Source: a virus. From it: a DNA stretch of 51,412 nt. Below, piece after piece: positions 7,576-15,890 of the stretch; within the stretch, counting starts at the first letter, position 1; each line of letters begins with the position of its first letter. The stretch spans positions 1 to 51,412 of IMG/VR virus record IMGVR_UViG_3300044617_000217. One strand, given 5' to 3'. The notes beneath the pieces are model-generated. The model did not search any database. It saw only the letters and a list, made by a program, of their open reading frames with translations, and had not been told where the DNA came from. Position numbers and translations under genes: made by a program.

Positions 7576-7718
7576 CTTTTTTTAATCAATCCAAACTGCT
7601 CTAAGTATCTCTGTATAGTCATAGCAGATACGCCACATTCATTTCCTATTTCTGTAACCGTTTTCTTTTGAACTACATATCTTCTATATAGCCAGTCTTT
7701 GCTTTGATATAATTTCAT
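7572..7718 (-). CDS. Small helix-turn-helix protein (48 aa)
   Basis: 48 aa starting MKLYQSKDWLYRRYVVQKK and ending QFGLIKKR. Residues 19-40 (KTVTEIGNECGVSAMTIQRYL) form a clear recognition-helix pattern like the HTH used in resolvases and homing-enzyme DNA-binding tails. Both ends overlap neighbours by ATGA (start with the RuvC stop, stop with the GT32 start), which strongly supports it as a real gene. It is probably a stand-alone DNA-binding protein; the target is unknown. Confidence 0.8.
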   Translation of the reverse strand: MKLYQSKDWLYRRYVVQKKTVTEIGNECGVSAMTIQRYLEQFGLIKKR

Positions 7719-8281
7719 CGTTCTGTTAATACCTTGTTAGCATAATGTGCAATACCAAAGCTATCTGCCACGTCAAAATCCACCACATTTAGATTATACT
7801 TTCTATTAAAGTAATCAGCAGTTCTCTGCTTTCTCATATTACGCAATTGATTTTTATACCAGGAATCTGCGTAGCCTGGGTTCTTTACCCTTATTGCCGC
7901 CTTTTCATCTTTTGTTGGATTTTTGTTTCCAATATATGCCTGCCAAGAGGAAGGAGAAATAGTGATAACCTTAGCTCCAGTAGACATAAGCTCAGCAATA
8001 ACAACGCCATATACATAAGACAATTTTATCACAGCATCTGGTGATCTGACAAGCACTGCTCCTTCTACAACAATATAATCAGACTTTAATTCATCTAACA
8101 TAGCATGCATTTTAATCTTAGCATCGTGTATTTTTTCATATATGTCTGAACCAACAAGATCTACCTTGCCCCATTTTAATGGCTGGTCATTTTCCATAAG
8201 GCAAAAGGCTATGGAGTTTGTAGATGCATCTATGCCTAAAACACGTCCAGCCCTAGTCTTTACCAATTCACCCAATTTCAT
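7715..8281 (-). CDS. RuvC-like Holliday junction resolvase
   Basis: 188 aa RNase H-fold protein. GIDAST places D18 on the first strand, YIVVEG gives E73, and VVDFDVADSFGIA gives D170 and D173. Together these are the acidic residues of RuvC-type resolvases. It probably resolves branched DNA before packaging, which suits its place just upstream of the terminase block and downstream of RecA and nucleases. The first 14 nt overlap the zinc-finger gene upstream. Confidence 0.87.
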   Translation of the reverse strand: MKLGELVKTRAGRVLGIDASTNSIAFCLMENDQPLKWGKVDLVGSDIYEKIHDAKIKMHAMLDELKSDYIVVEGAVLVRSPDAVIKLSYVYGVVIAELMSTGAKVITISPSSWQAYIGNKNPTKDEKAAIRVKNPGYADSWYKNQLRNMRKQRTADYFNRKYNLNVVDFDVADSFGIAHYANKVLTER

Positions 8282-8543
8282 TTATAATATCCATCAGATT
8301 ATTTTTATTTTTAATATTTTTATTTTTTTCACACATGGAGCAAAGGTTGCCAGCGTTATATCTGCTTAACTTATTTCCACATTTACATGCTCTATATGCA
8401 CCATTACGAATAGCTTTCTTTTCATAATACTTTTCCATAATCCTGCGATTTGTGGCAATTCGGCAGCATTCATCTGAGCAATACTTTTGATTATGTGTTT
8501 TAGGCTCAAAATCTATTGAGCATTCTTTATTTGCACAAATCAT
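8268..8543 (-). CDS. Zinc-finger protein
   Basis: 91 aa. Residues 3-26 (CANKEC ... YCSDEC) have a C-x4-C ... C-x3-C arrangement like treble-clef or MYM-type fingers. A second CKCG ... CSMC cluster lies near residues 53-71. The rest is basic and Asn/Lys-rich. It is probably a nucleic-acid-binding accessory of the recombination operon. The ATG overlaps the stop of the Cas4-like gene (ATGA). Exact function unknown. Confidence 0.75.
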   Translation of the reverse strand: MICANKECSIDFEPKTHNQKYCSDECCRIATNRRIMEKYYEKKAIRNGAYRACKCGNKLSRYNAGNLCSMCEKNKNIKNKNNLMDIINEIG

Positions 8544-9331
8544 ATTTTTGGAACCTCAAACAAATCAATTTCAACTGTTCCAATTGGGGTGGTCTTTGCG
8601 TAGCATTCTTTTTTAATTGGACAATATGTGCATGGCATCTTAGACTTAGTTGCACCTTCTGGGCGCATTGGTAGATCGCCATCTTTAAAGTTATCCCACA
8701 CTTGCTGCATCCAAAGAAATGTATCTTCTATTATTTGTTTATTCTTTTCATTCATTGAAATTGGAATAACGAGCAGCTCCTGTGTATTCTTATTCTCATA
8801 CAGGAAGAATCCTTCTTTAGCATTCTTTAATTTCATATATGTAAGCAATTGAAGCATGTGGTTTGCAGATGATTTCATTTCAGACTGACGTGTATCCCAT
8901 ACCTCTTGCTTTGCCGTCTTAATTTCACCAATTACAGTTTCGCCATCATATTCCATAATTAAGTCTATGAAGCCACGAATAGGTGGATACTCATTTATAA
9001 TCTCTTCTTCTTCTGCTCTAAATTCTGGCATGGTTGCAATAAGCTTTTGAAGTCTCTCATGTGCCTGAGTTCCATTTGCCATGTTAGCAATTGCAACTGC
9101 ATCATTGTCATCAATAAACATTGCGCCGCTAAAAGCCATATACCAATATCTAGGACACCTTCCGTGCCCATAGCCAAGTGAGCTGGGACTAAATGATTTC
9201 TTAGTCATCTCTCCGTCTGCTCTTTTTGTATTTCGATATGACTCATCAAGCAATGCCGCAAATCGTTCTGGATCAAAAAACTTTCCAGTATGTTTTTTAA
9301 ACTTAAGATTCTTTACTATATCTCTAGCCAT
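8540..9331 (-). CDS. Cas4/RecB-like PD-(D/E)XK nuclease with Fe-S cluster
   Basis: 263 aa. Nuclease core: H91, D123 (GFIDLIMEY), E136-x-K138 (GEIK) and Q161 (QLLTYM), in the order H-D-ExK-QxxxY. Four cysteines typical of the Cas4/AddB 4Fe-4S cluster are C59 (GRCPRYW) and C234, C237, C243 (CTYCPIKKEC). It should be an exonuclease that makes single-strand ends for RecA-type recombination or degrades DNA. No CRISPR genes are nearby, so an adaptation role has no support. The start overlaps the preceding stop by one base. Confidence 0.9.
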   Translation of the reverse strand: MARDIVKNLKFKKHTGKFFDPERFAALLDESYRNTKRADGEMTKKSFSPSSLGYGHGRCPRYWYMAFSGAMFIDDNDAVAIANMANGTQAHERLQKLIATMPEFRAEEEEIINEYPPIRGFIDLIMEYDGETVIGEIKTAKQEVWDTRQSEMKSSANHMLQLLTYMKLKNAKEGFFLYENKNTQELLVIPISMNEKNKQIIEDTFLWMQQVWDNFKDGDLPMRPEGATKSKMPCTYCPIKKECYAKTTPIGTVEIDLFEVPKI

Positions 9332-9669
9332 TATGAGTTATACCTAACGACATACTTGAGTGCATCTACAAGTTTATCTATAGACTCCTTAGCCGAATAG
9401 TAAATATTCTTTTTATTATTATTTGCTGTTCCCGCTTTATCCTTAGCAATTGTTGAATATACCGCTGCAAGCATAGCAAACTTAGTAGACATTGCTTGTA
9501 ATTCAATAATAAGTTGTGGCGCTTTTGCAGAAGGAACATCTGGATTCATTAACATCTTTACTACAATAGCCAGAGTTCTATCTAGATGCTCATCTTTCAT
9601 GAACTCGTGAAGATCATTGAACTCTGTAATATCGCTAATTAACTCTAGTGTATTCTTATCTTGTGTCAT
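9331..9669 (-). CDS. Hypothetical helical protein
   Basis: 112 aa from the ATG at 9669, which overlaps the XapX stop (ATGA) and follows AAAGGA. An in-frame ATG at 9705 would overlap XapX by 40 nt and has no ribosome binding site. Mainly helical, with no Cys and no membrane segment, ending in a Lys-rich helix. No family is recognised. By position it may assist the nucleases or RecA. Confidence 0.75.
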   Translation of the reverse strand: MTQDKNTLELISDITEFNDLHEFMKDEHLDRTLAIVVKMLMNPDVPSAKAPQLIIELQAMSTKFAMLAAVYSTIAKDKAGTANNNKKNIYYSAKESIDKLVDALKYVVRYNS

Positions 9670-9827
9670 GACATAATCCTTTGAACTAATCCGTATCCCA
9701 TCCATAAACCAAATATTCCCATGAGCCCAGCAAACACAGGAGGCGCTGGAACTGGCAACTTGAATAAACTAAAAATTGCGCCTACCCCCATACCAGTAAG
9801 TGTGGTTAACAATACTTCTTTAATCAT
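9666..9827 (-). CDS. XapX-domain small membrane protein (53 aa)
   Basis: 53 aa with two hydrophobic segments (about residues 5-22 and 32-47) around FKLPVPAPPVFAGLMG, the XapX family signature (KxPxPAPPxxAG). It sits in the inner membrane as a helical hairpin. It overlaps the upstream gene by 8 nt and the downstream gene by ATGA, and AGGAG lies just upstream. XapX proteins have no known biochemical role. Finding one in a phage recombination operon is odd; a role in membrane attachment or lysis timing is speculation. Confidence 0.85.
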   Translation of the reverse strand: MIKEVLLTTLTGMGVGAIFSLFKLPVPAPPVFAGLMGIFGLWMGYGLVQRIMS

Positions 9828-10125
9828 GATTCTCCTCATAAAATTGGATCAGTTCTTCTAATACTGCCCACTCAATAATTCCAAGTCGGACCTTGGAATC
9901 TTCACCTATAATAATCTTTAATGCTGGGTGCATATCCCTACTTACTTTAAATGTGTCTGTGCAAATTTTTGACCACACATCTTTATTTAATGTAAAAGAT
10001 CTGCCAGCTTCTTTATAATCTACTAAGAACTGTTTCCATTTAGCATCACCTTTTTGATATTCGCCACGCCCTGAATTCTTTTGAGCTTTGGCACCATCTC
10101 TTTTTACTTCTGAACGCTCAGACAT
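9820..10125 (-). CDS. Putative small PD-(D/E)XK endonuclease
   Basis: 101 aa. GRGEYQKGDAKW followed about a dozen residues later by FLVDYKEAGRSF gives a D ... D-x-K pattern as in small Hjc/RecU-like nucleases, and KIIIGEDSKVRLGIIEW looks like the next strand pair. Short for a full nuclease, and there is a RuvC-like resolvase nearby, so it may act on other branched DNA or be a cofactor. It overlaps the upstream stop by one base. Family assignment is moderate. Confidence 0.55.
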   Translation of the reverse strand: MSERSEVKRDGAKAQKNSGRGEYQKGDAKWKQFLVDYKEAGRSFTLNKDVWSKICTDTFKVSRDMHPALKIIIGEDSKVRLGIIEWAVLEELIQFYEENHD

Positions 10126-10316
10126 TATCCAACCTTAAATGTTGTTTCGTGACCCTTGGAGCATCTCCAAGACATTACTAACTCTATTGGGTCCCAGAAA
10201 GCACCAGAAACATCTTCATCACATTTTATACATGCACGAATGCCGCTAAGTTGTTCTAACTCATATGGCTTAGAGTTTTCTTGTTTGTCATTTAAAAACT
10301 CATTAAGATTTGGCAC
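10125..10316 (-). CDS. Small zinc-ribbon protein
   Basis: 63 aa. C29-x2-C32 (ACIKC) and, further on, C52 with H56 (WRCSKGHETTF) form a plausible C2-CH zinc ribbon. The first 14 nt overlap the end of recA, so it is coupled to it. Probably a DNA- or protein-binding accessory; function unknown. Confidence 0.7.
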   Translation of the reverse strand: MPNLNEFLNDKQENSKPYELEQLSGIRACIKCDEDVSGAFWDPIELVMSWRCSKGHETTFKVG

Positions 10317-11307
10317 TTATATCACCTATAAGTTTTCCAACTACTTCTGGATTATCACGTAGATACTGAACAGCCTTGGCACGCCCTTGGAATCTTTCAC
10401 CATTAACTGTATACCATGCTCCGCCCTTTTCTACAATACCGCACATCTCTGCAACATCAAGTGCTTCTCCGACTCTATCTACACCAAGAGCTTCCCCTTG
10501 GTAGTAAAAGTCATACTGTCCTGATAGATTTGGGGGGCCGAGTTTGTTGTAATCAATAATCCAGTTAACTGGCCTTCCGACTTTCTGTTCGATAATCTTG
10601 TCGCCAACTTTAATGCCAGCCTTAATAGCATTAGCCTCAGCTTCAGACGACCAGAGCTTAATGACTGTGGAAGAAAAGAACTTGACTGCCATGCCACCTG
10701 TTGGGATGTGACTAGCGTGCATAGATCCAAATTGATTTCGTTGTTGTGAGATGAGAACAAGTAGTGTGTTTTTGTTTGCATAGTTTAACATCTTGACTGC
10801 GTGGGTCATATCCTTTGCTTCTGCGCCGATTTGCTTAGTGTCTTGCAAATCCTTCATTTCATTTCCATCTTTTTCAAAGTAAATAGCTGGCAACAGTGCT
10901 GAGATAGAGTCAACAACAATTAAGTCAACTCCAGCATCCATAAGTTTAGTTGCCACATCTACCATATCATTAACAGTTTTTGCTGGTGAGTAAATAAGGG
11001 AAGATGAATCTACTCCTAATTGCTCAGCCCACCTTGGATCGTAGGACGCTTCTGCATCAATCCATGCACACGTCTTACCTTCTTGTTGAGCTAAAGCAAT
11101 CATTTGTAAGCAAAAAGAAGACTTTCCAGCTGACTTATTTCCCCAAACTAAAACCTGTCTGCCATAGCCAAGTCCGCCTTTGAGCGCCATGTTTAATCCA
11201 ATACTTGGAGTAACCTGCTTTTCTATTTGAACATCTACAGCAGATTGAACTCTTGCTCTAGTTTTTGGATCTAACTTTGCTAATATATCATCTAATACGA
11301 TTGTCAT
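10303..11307 (-). CDS. recA: RecA/UvsX-type recombinase
   Basis: 334 aa, near normal RecA length. Walker A GNKSAGKS lies at residues 56-63, and DLIVVDSISALLPA is the Walker B strand. LVLISQQRNQFG and the following glycine-rich region match the L2 region. It forms filaments on single-stranded DNA for strand exchange in phage recombination and repair. It works with the SSB, the Cas4-like nuclease and the resolvases in the same operon. Confidence 0.95.
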   Translation of the reverse strand: MTIVLDDILAKLDPKTRARVQSAVDVQIEKQVTPSIGLNMALKGGLGYGRQVLVWGNKSAGKSSFCLQMIALAQQEGKTCAWIDAEASYDPRWAEQLGVDSSSLIYSPAKTVNDMVDVATKLMDAGVDLIVVDSISALLPAIYFEKDGNEMKDLQDTKQIGAEAKDMTHAVKMLNYANKNTLLVLISQQRNQFGSMHASHIPTGGMAVKFFSSTVIKLWSSEAEANAIKAGIKVGDKIIEQKVGRPVNWIIDYNKLGPPNLSGQYDFYYQGEALGVDRVGEALDVAEMCGIVEKGGAWYTVNGERFQGRAKAVQYLRDNPEVVGKLIGDISAKS

Positions 11308-11340
11308 TATTGCTCTTTCTTCTCTCTGCTTAGTATATCA

Positions 11341-11688
11341 TTAAAATAAATTGCCGTGAAGTCTTGGACGTTCTTTATTTATATCCATCTTCTTTTGTAG
11401 AATTTCATCTAGGCTATGCAAAACCTTTTCTTCATTACGCATAGCGGCATATATATCTAGTAAACGAATAATGACATCTGCCATTTCTTCTACTACTTTT
11501 TCTGAACCGTGGCTCTTTCTAATTGCTTCAAGGACTTCTGTTACCTCTGAATGAACAAGGGCTAATTTATTTCCAACTTTGTCATTAGTATAGTCGCCGT
11601 CCCAAAATCCTTTTTCTTTTGCAGTCTCATGCAAAATTGCAGCAAGTGCATCCAAGCCATAATCAGTTGGCATCTGTTGTATTTCCAA
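11341..11688 (-). CDS. MazG-like nucleotide pyrophosphohydrolase
   Basis: 115 aa all-alpha protein. LALVHSEVTEVLEAIRK gives the E-x2-E metal site of helix 2, and VEEMADVIIRLLDIYA gives the second E/D cluster, the EExxD pattern of MazG. It hydrolyses NTPs or dNTPs to monophosphates. Phage versions may clear unwanted nucleotides or lower (p)ppGpp. The start is TTG at 11688 with AGGAG 8 nt upstream; it overlaps the upstream gene by 26 nt. Confidence 0.88.
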   Translation of the reverse strand: MEIQQMPTDYGLDALAAILHETAKEKGFWDGDYTNDKVGNKLALVHSEVTEVLEAIRKSHGSEKVVEEMADVIIRLLDIYAAMRNEEKVLHSLDEILQKKMDINKERPRLHGNLF

Positions 11689-11872
11689 TTTCTTCTCCTA
11701 ATTTAAATATAAATGACTTTGTTTCATCGTCATAGGTTATTTCTAGCTGTTTATCTTTTCCTGTTTCATTCATAAAAACTTCTGTGGGCACAGATATCTC
11801 TTTATGATGAGCAAGTATAGATCCCAGAACTTTTGATAAATCAATTTCAACAATTGCTTCTTCTTGTGTCAT
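11663..11872 (-). CDS. Hypothetical small protein
   Basis: 69 aa, acidic, probably a beta-rich fold (KQLEITYDDETKSFIFKL). No Cys, no membrane segment, no recognised family. It overlaps the dnaE stop by 4 nt (ATGA) and the MazG gene by 26 nt, so it is part of the replication operon. Confidence 0.7.
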   Translation of the reverse strand: MTQEEAIVEIDLSKVLGSILAHHKEISVPTEVFMNETGKDKQLEITYDDETKSFIFKLGEEIGNTTDAN

Positions 11873-14800
11873 TTTACTTCCTTAACCATTAATGTTCCGT
11901 CATCTAATTTAGACAAGACGGGCTTGCATATCATTCCTTCTCGCATTTTACCTAGAGCCATTTTGTATAACGTTGAAAATACAATTGCTCTAGTAAGGTT
12001 CTTATCTTTATCTGCCATAACTATGTGAGCCATAGTCTTTCCAGCCTTTGTTGTATAGTTGGTAAAGTTAATTACCTTATACTGTTCTTCTTCCATATCA
12101 TACTCTTTTGCATATAGATACTGAACAAACAGGTCTTCACTGTCTGGTTTGATATCAGAAAGCTTTACATACTTTGCAATTCTATTATCTCCCACCAATA
12201 TAAAATACATTTGGTTAGGTTCAATTTGAGTTTGTTCATTATGGAATAAACCAATCGTTCCAGTTTCATCTACCAGCTCTACTCTTGCCCACCCACTACC
12301 ACGCTTGATACTTTTAACCATACCAAACATTACGAATGATCCAAGATCATCAAATTCTTCAATTGGTCTAGCCTGAGCTTTAATTCTTGGTGGAACACCC
12401 TCTAAATTAAATGAAGGTATGCCCAAGTATTCATAATAGTTTTCTTTTTCATTTCCAGACCTTGGGTTATCATCAAATGCCGCAGCACCAATTGTATTTA
12501 ATGCTGATATTGCACGACTATTAATTCCGCTTCCCTTTTTAGAAGCCTTATCCACAAAGTCTTTATAGGTTGCAAAAGGCCTTTGATCTATAATCTTATT
12601 GGCTATACTATCCGAAATAAACTTTACTTCTGCCAATCCAAATCTAATTGAATCCTTTTGCAGTGAGAAATATAATGCAGACTCATTGATATGCGGAAGT
12701 AAAACCTTTAGTCCAAGGCGCTTTGCTTCAATTAAATATTCTGTTCTCGCATCTTTGTCATTTTCGTTTTTAAGAATCGAAAACATGAATTCAAGAGGGT
12801 AATACCTTTTAAGCCAAGCAGTGTAATAAGATAGAAGGGAGTAAGCAATAGCATGAGAACGATTAAAGGAATACCCAGCGTGAGCCTCAAACATATGCCA
12901 GAGCGTTTCGGCTTGTTTCTTAGAAATGTGTTTTGAAGCGCCAGCAATAAACTGATCCTTGAATTGGTCGAACTCTTTTGCATCTTTCTTCTTTCCAATA
13001 ATCTTGCGAACCTTATCAGCCTCTGACCAAGACATTCCTCCTAAGTGGACGCAAGCCTGCATGACCTGCTCCTGATATATAATAACACCGTATGTATTTT
13101 CAGTAAAAGGCTTCATGATTGGATGAATAAATTCAACAGCCTCACGACCATGCTTACGATTAATATATGATGCACCAACCGTATTCATTGCTCCTGGACG
13201 AACAAGAGCATTTGATGCAGCTAAATCTTCAAAGTTATTTACGCCCATCTTCATAAGCAGATTTGTGTATGGCGTAGCTTCTGCCTGGAATACACCCTTT
13301 GTATATCCTTCACTCAATGTTTTAAAAACATCAGAATCATCTAGATTAATCTTTGAAAGATCTATATCTTTACCATGTCTTTCTTTTATAGAAGAAAGAG
13401 TGTCAGATATAACAGACAATGTTTTAAGACCCAATGCATCAAGCTTAATGAGACCAATGTCTGCTACGGTGTCCATATCGTATGCCACTACTGGAATTCT
13501 TCCAGACACTTTATCCTGTGCATCTTCACGAGATTCAACTGGCGCAAACTTTCTGATGTCATCTTTTGCAACAACCACGCCAGCGGCGTGAACACCAACT
13601 GAACGAATTCTGCCACGAAGTCTTTCGGCAAGCCAAACCACTTCTGGATACTTTAATCTAAATTCTTTTGTATTTGGAGAATCCATAAAATCTTCAAACG
13701 TGTCTACGGATTTTAGTGCACGGTTTACATCTGACAATGGCACCATAAATACACGAGCAGCATCACGAACTACACCCTTATCCTTAAAATAAGTAAATGT
13801 AGAGATAGATGCAACATGCTTAAACTTCTTCTTTAAATAATCTTTAACCTCTTTGCGACGACGATCTTCAAAGTCTGTATCAATATCTGGAAAGTCGTTG
13901 CGCTCTGGATTAATAAAGCGGAAGAATAGTAGGTCATATTTAATTGGGTCTACATCTGTAATTCCCAATGCATAGCAAACTAGGGATCCAGCAGCAGAGC
14001 CACGGCCTGGTCCAACTCTTATGCCACTATCTTTTGCCCAGTTAATCATATCTGCAATTACAAGGAAGTAAGATGCAAAATTCTTTGAAGCAATTACTGC
14101 AAGCTCTTCCTCTACACGAGCCACATAGACCTCATCTGAAGCCCTCTGAAGCCTCTCTAAGCCATTATAGGACAACTCTCTAAGCTTCTCATCGGCATCA
14201 GTCTTTGGGACAGGCAACAAGTCTAGGCCCTGATGAAAGTCATATTCAGATACCTTATCTGCAATTTCCATGGTATTTTCATATATATCTGTTCTATTAA
14301 TCCCAGCATTTCCAAAGTCTGCCTCTATTTCAGAGCGACTTTGAATAAATAGATTATAGTCTTGAAATGAAATTCTACGGTCTGGATAAAGATAATTAAA
14401 TCTATCATTCATATCCTTGATATTGCGAGACATTTCAAAATCTGCCTCTTTGTCTGCCTTTGGAGATGTTGATAGAATTAACATTGCTTCTTCTAATACT
14501 CTATCTTCTTCCTTAGCAAAGTGAGCATCTCCAGTTGCCACCGCCTTAATCTTTAGTTCATCTGCTAGGCTTAGTAGACCTTCATTTATTTCTTTAGGGT
14601 TGTGAGATTGAACCTCAATATAAAAATCATCACCGAAAGTCTTTTTAAAATCCTTGAGAATAAGTTTAGCTTCAGAGAACTCATTCTTTTCGATGCACTT
14701 AGAAATAAGCCCATTAAGGCATCCAGACAATACAATAATACCCTCAGCATATTCCTTTAGCACCTCCCTATCAATTCTTGGCTTATGATAAAAGCCTTCG

Positions 14801-15138
14801 TTCCAGGCAATCTCCTGCAGAGTATTTATATTCTCTACCCCCTTTTTATTCTTAGCCAGAAGAATAATGTGATTGTAGGCCTGAATTGATTTGTCTGTTT
14901 TTGATGAGCGATCAAATCTATCTGTTGGAGATATGTATGCCTCTACTCCAAGGATGGGTTTGATTCCTATTTCTTTACACGCTATTTGAAAATCACGATG
15001 TGAGGAAAGTGTTCCATGATCTGTTATTGCTAGTGCTGTTTGCCCAGCATCTTTTGCTGCCTGCGCTAGTTCGGCAGGAGAATTAAGCCCATCCATGAGG
15101 GAATAATAACTATGCACATGTAAATGTGTGAATGACAA
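11869..15138 (-). CDS. dnaE: DNA polymerase III alpha subunit (DnaE type)
   Basis: 1089 aa, somewhat shorter than E. coli DnaE (1160). The N-terminal PHP domain keeps its metal ligands (HLHVHSYYSLMDG, ITDHGTL). The polymerase core has DFPDIDTDFEDRR with catalytic D418 and D420, and GPGRGSAAGSLVCYALGI. Helix-hairpin-helix and OB-like parts follow (GSGWARVELVDETGTIGLF). It is the replicative polymerase; the intact PHP site may proofread or bind zinc. The start is TTG with GGAG upstream. Phage-borne C-family polymerases occur in several actinophage groups. I see no clamp or clamp-loader gene here. Confidence 0.96.
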   Translation of the reverse strand: MSFTHLHVHSYYSLMDGLNSPAELAQAAKDAGQTALAITDHGTLSSHRDFQIACKEIGIKPILGVEAYISPTDRFDRSSKTDKSIQAYNHIILLAKNKKGVENINTLQEIAWNEGFYHKPRIDREVLKEYAEGIIVLSGCLNGLISKCIEKNEFSEAKLILKDFKKTFGDDFYIEVQSHNPKEINEGLLSLADELKIKAVATGDAHFAKEEDRVLEEAMLILSTSPKADKEADFEMSRNIKDMNDRFNYLYPDRRISFQDYNLFIQSRSEIEADFGNAGINRTDIYENTMEIADKVSEYDFHQGLDLLPVPKTDADEKLRELSYNGLERLQRASDEVYVARVEEELAVIASKNFASYFLVIADMINWAKDSGIRVGPGRGSAAGSLVCYALGITDVDPIKYDLLFFRFINPERNDFPDIDTDFEDRRRKEVKDYLKKKFKHVASISTFTYFKDKGVVRDAARVFMVPLSDVNRALKSVDTFEDFMDSPNTKEFRLKYPEVVWLAERLRGRIRSVGVHAAGVVVAKDDIRKFAPVESREDAQDKVSGRIPVVAYDMDTVADIGLIKLDALGLKTLSVISDTLSSIKERHGKDIDLSKINLDDSDVFKTLSEGYTKGVFQAEATPYTNLLMKMGVNNFEDLAASNALVRPGAMNTVGASYINRKHGREAVEFIHPIMKPFTENTYGVIIYQEQVMQACVHLGGMSWSEADKVRKIIGKKKDAKEFDQFKDQFIAGASKHISKKQAETLWHMFEAHAGYSFNRSHAIAYSLLSYYTAWLKRYYPLEFMFSILKNENDKDARTEYLIEAKRLGLKVLLPHINESALYFSLQKDSIRFGLAEVKFISDSIANKIIDQRPFATYKDFVDKASKKGSGINSRAISALNTIGAAAFDDNPRSGNEKENYYEYLGIPSFNLEGVPPRIKAQARPIEEFDDLGSFVMFGMVKSIKRGSGWARVELVDETGTIGLFHNEQTQIEPNQMYFILVGDNRIAKYVKLSDIKPDSEDLFVQYLYAKEYDMEEEQYKVINFTNYTTKAGKTMAHIVMADKDKNLTRAIVFSTLYKMALGKMREGMICKPVLSKLDDGTLMVKEVK

Positions 15139-15164
15139 CTTAATTCTCCGCCTTTAACTAACTA

Positions 15165-15836
15165 CTACCAGCTTACATCAGACGATGTAGATGAATTTGT
15201 TTCTTCGTTTCCGCCCTGACCAGAGAAGAATGACTCTTGCTCAGTATAAGGCATGTCACGAACTGCAACCTTTTCTAGTTCATATAATTCTAAACTAGAC
15301 GAATCAAATGCTGTCTCGTCTTTCTGTAGTGGAATAATTGTATAGCTTGTATCTGTCTTTGTTCCAGAACGCTTAATACGCCACATCAAATTTGAGATGC
15401 TTCCCATTTCACCAGCATATTCAATAACAGTTGGTGTAATAGCCTTGCCACTTGCACCCTGAGAAAGAATTGCTACATATGGTTCTTCCTTGCCATCATC
15501 TACCAAAACATTTACATATAGGCGTGCACGAGCTTTCCATCCAGCCTTATAATCCTTACGATGCTGTTCGCATCCAAAACACTTGCCCTGATCATCCATA
15601 GAACACAATGCCTTGCGGCGGTAATCCTTTGGATTAGTGTGCTCATTGGCAATAAAACCTAAACCATTCTTTGCACTATAGTGTGGAGAGTCTGGATCAA
15701 GCTCCTGCAAGAATCTAATCTTGATGCTTTCTCCATCTTCAAGCTTTACCCAACGTGCTTTTGTTCCATCTCCTTCTGAATATGAAGGCTTATCAATTGC
15801 TTTATTTAGTTCCTTTAGTCCTTTTGCTAGACCCAT
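15165..15836 (-). CDS. gp32-like single-stranded DNA-binding protein
   Basis: 223 aa. A central CSMDDQGKCFGCEQHRKD gives a C-x7-C-x2-C-x2-H zinc site as in T4 gp32-like proteins, followed by beta strands (ARLYVNVLVDDG) of the OB fold. The C-terminal tail is Ser/Thr/acidic (SSTSSDVSW), the usual site for partner binding. It coats single-stranded DNA during replication and recombination. It has its own promoter and stands at the head of the dnaE-recA block. Confidence 0.85.
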   Translation of the reverse strand: MGLAKGLKELNKAIDKPSYSEGDGTKARWVKLEDGESIKIRFLQELDPDSPHYSAKNGLGFIANEHTNPKDYRRKALCSMDDQGKCFGCEQHRKDYKAGWKARARLYVNVLVDDGKEEPYVAILSQGASGKAITPTVIEYAGEMGSISNLMWRIKRSGTKTDTSYTIIPLQKDETAFDSSSLELYELEKVAVRDMPYTEQESFFSGQGGNEETNSSTSSDVSW

Positions 15837-15858
15837 TTTGTTTCTCCTTAGTATATTT

Positions 15859-15890
15859 GACGGTATATATCCGTCTGTTATTTTATTATA
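15859..15890 (-). promoter_or_regulatory. SSB promoter with 5' palindrome
   Basis: Minus strand: extended -10 TGA-TATAAT with TATAAT at 15890-15885. An inverted repeat GACGG-(7 nt)-CCGTC at 15859-15875 starts a few bases after the expected +1, and AAGGAG precedes the ATG. It may be an operator (T4 gp32 represses its own mRNA) or a stabilising 5' hairpin. No clear -35 box. Confidence 0.6.

Noticed and set aside
8540-9331. Cas4 as part of a CRISPR system
   Set aside because: No cas1, cas2 or repeat array is present; the neighbours are recombination genes, so it is a phage Cas4/RecB-like nuclease.
9669-9705. Longer start (9705) for the 9331-9669 gene
   Set aside because: It would overlap XapX by 40 nt and has no ribosome binding site; the ATGA overlap at 9669 fits the genome's habit.
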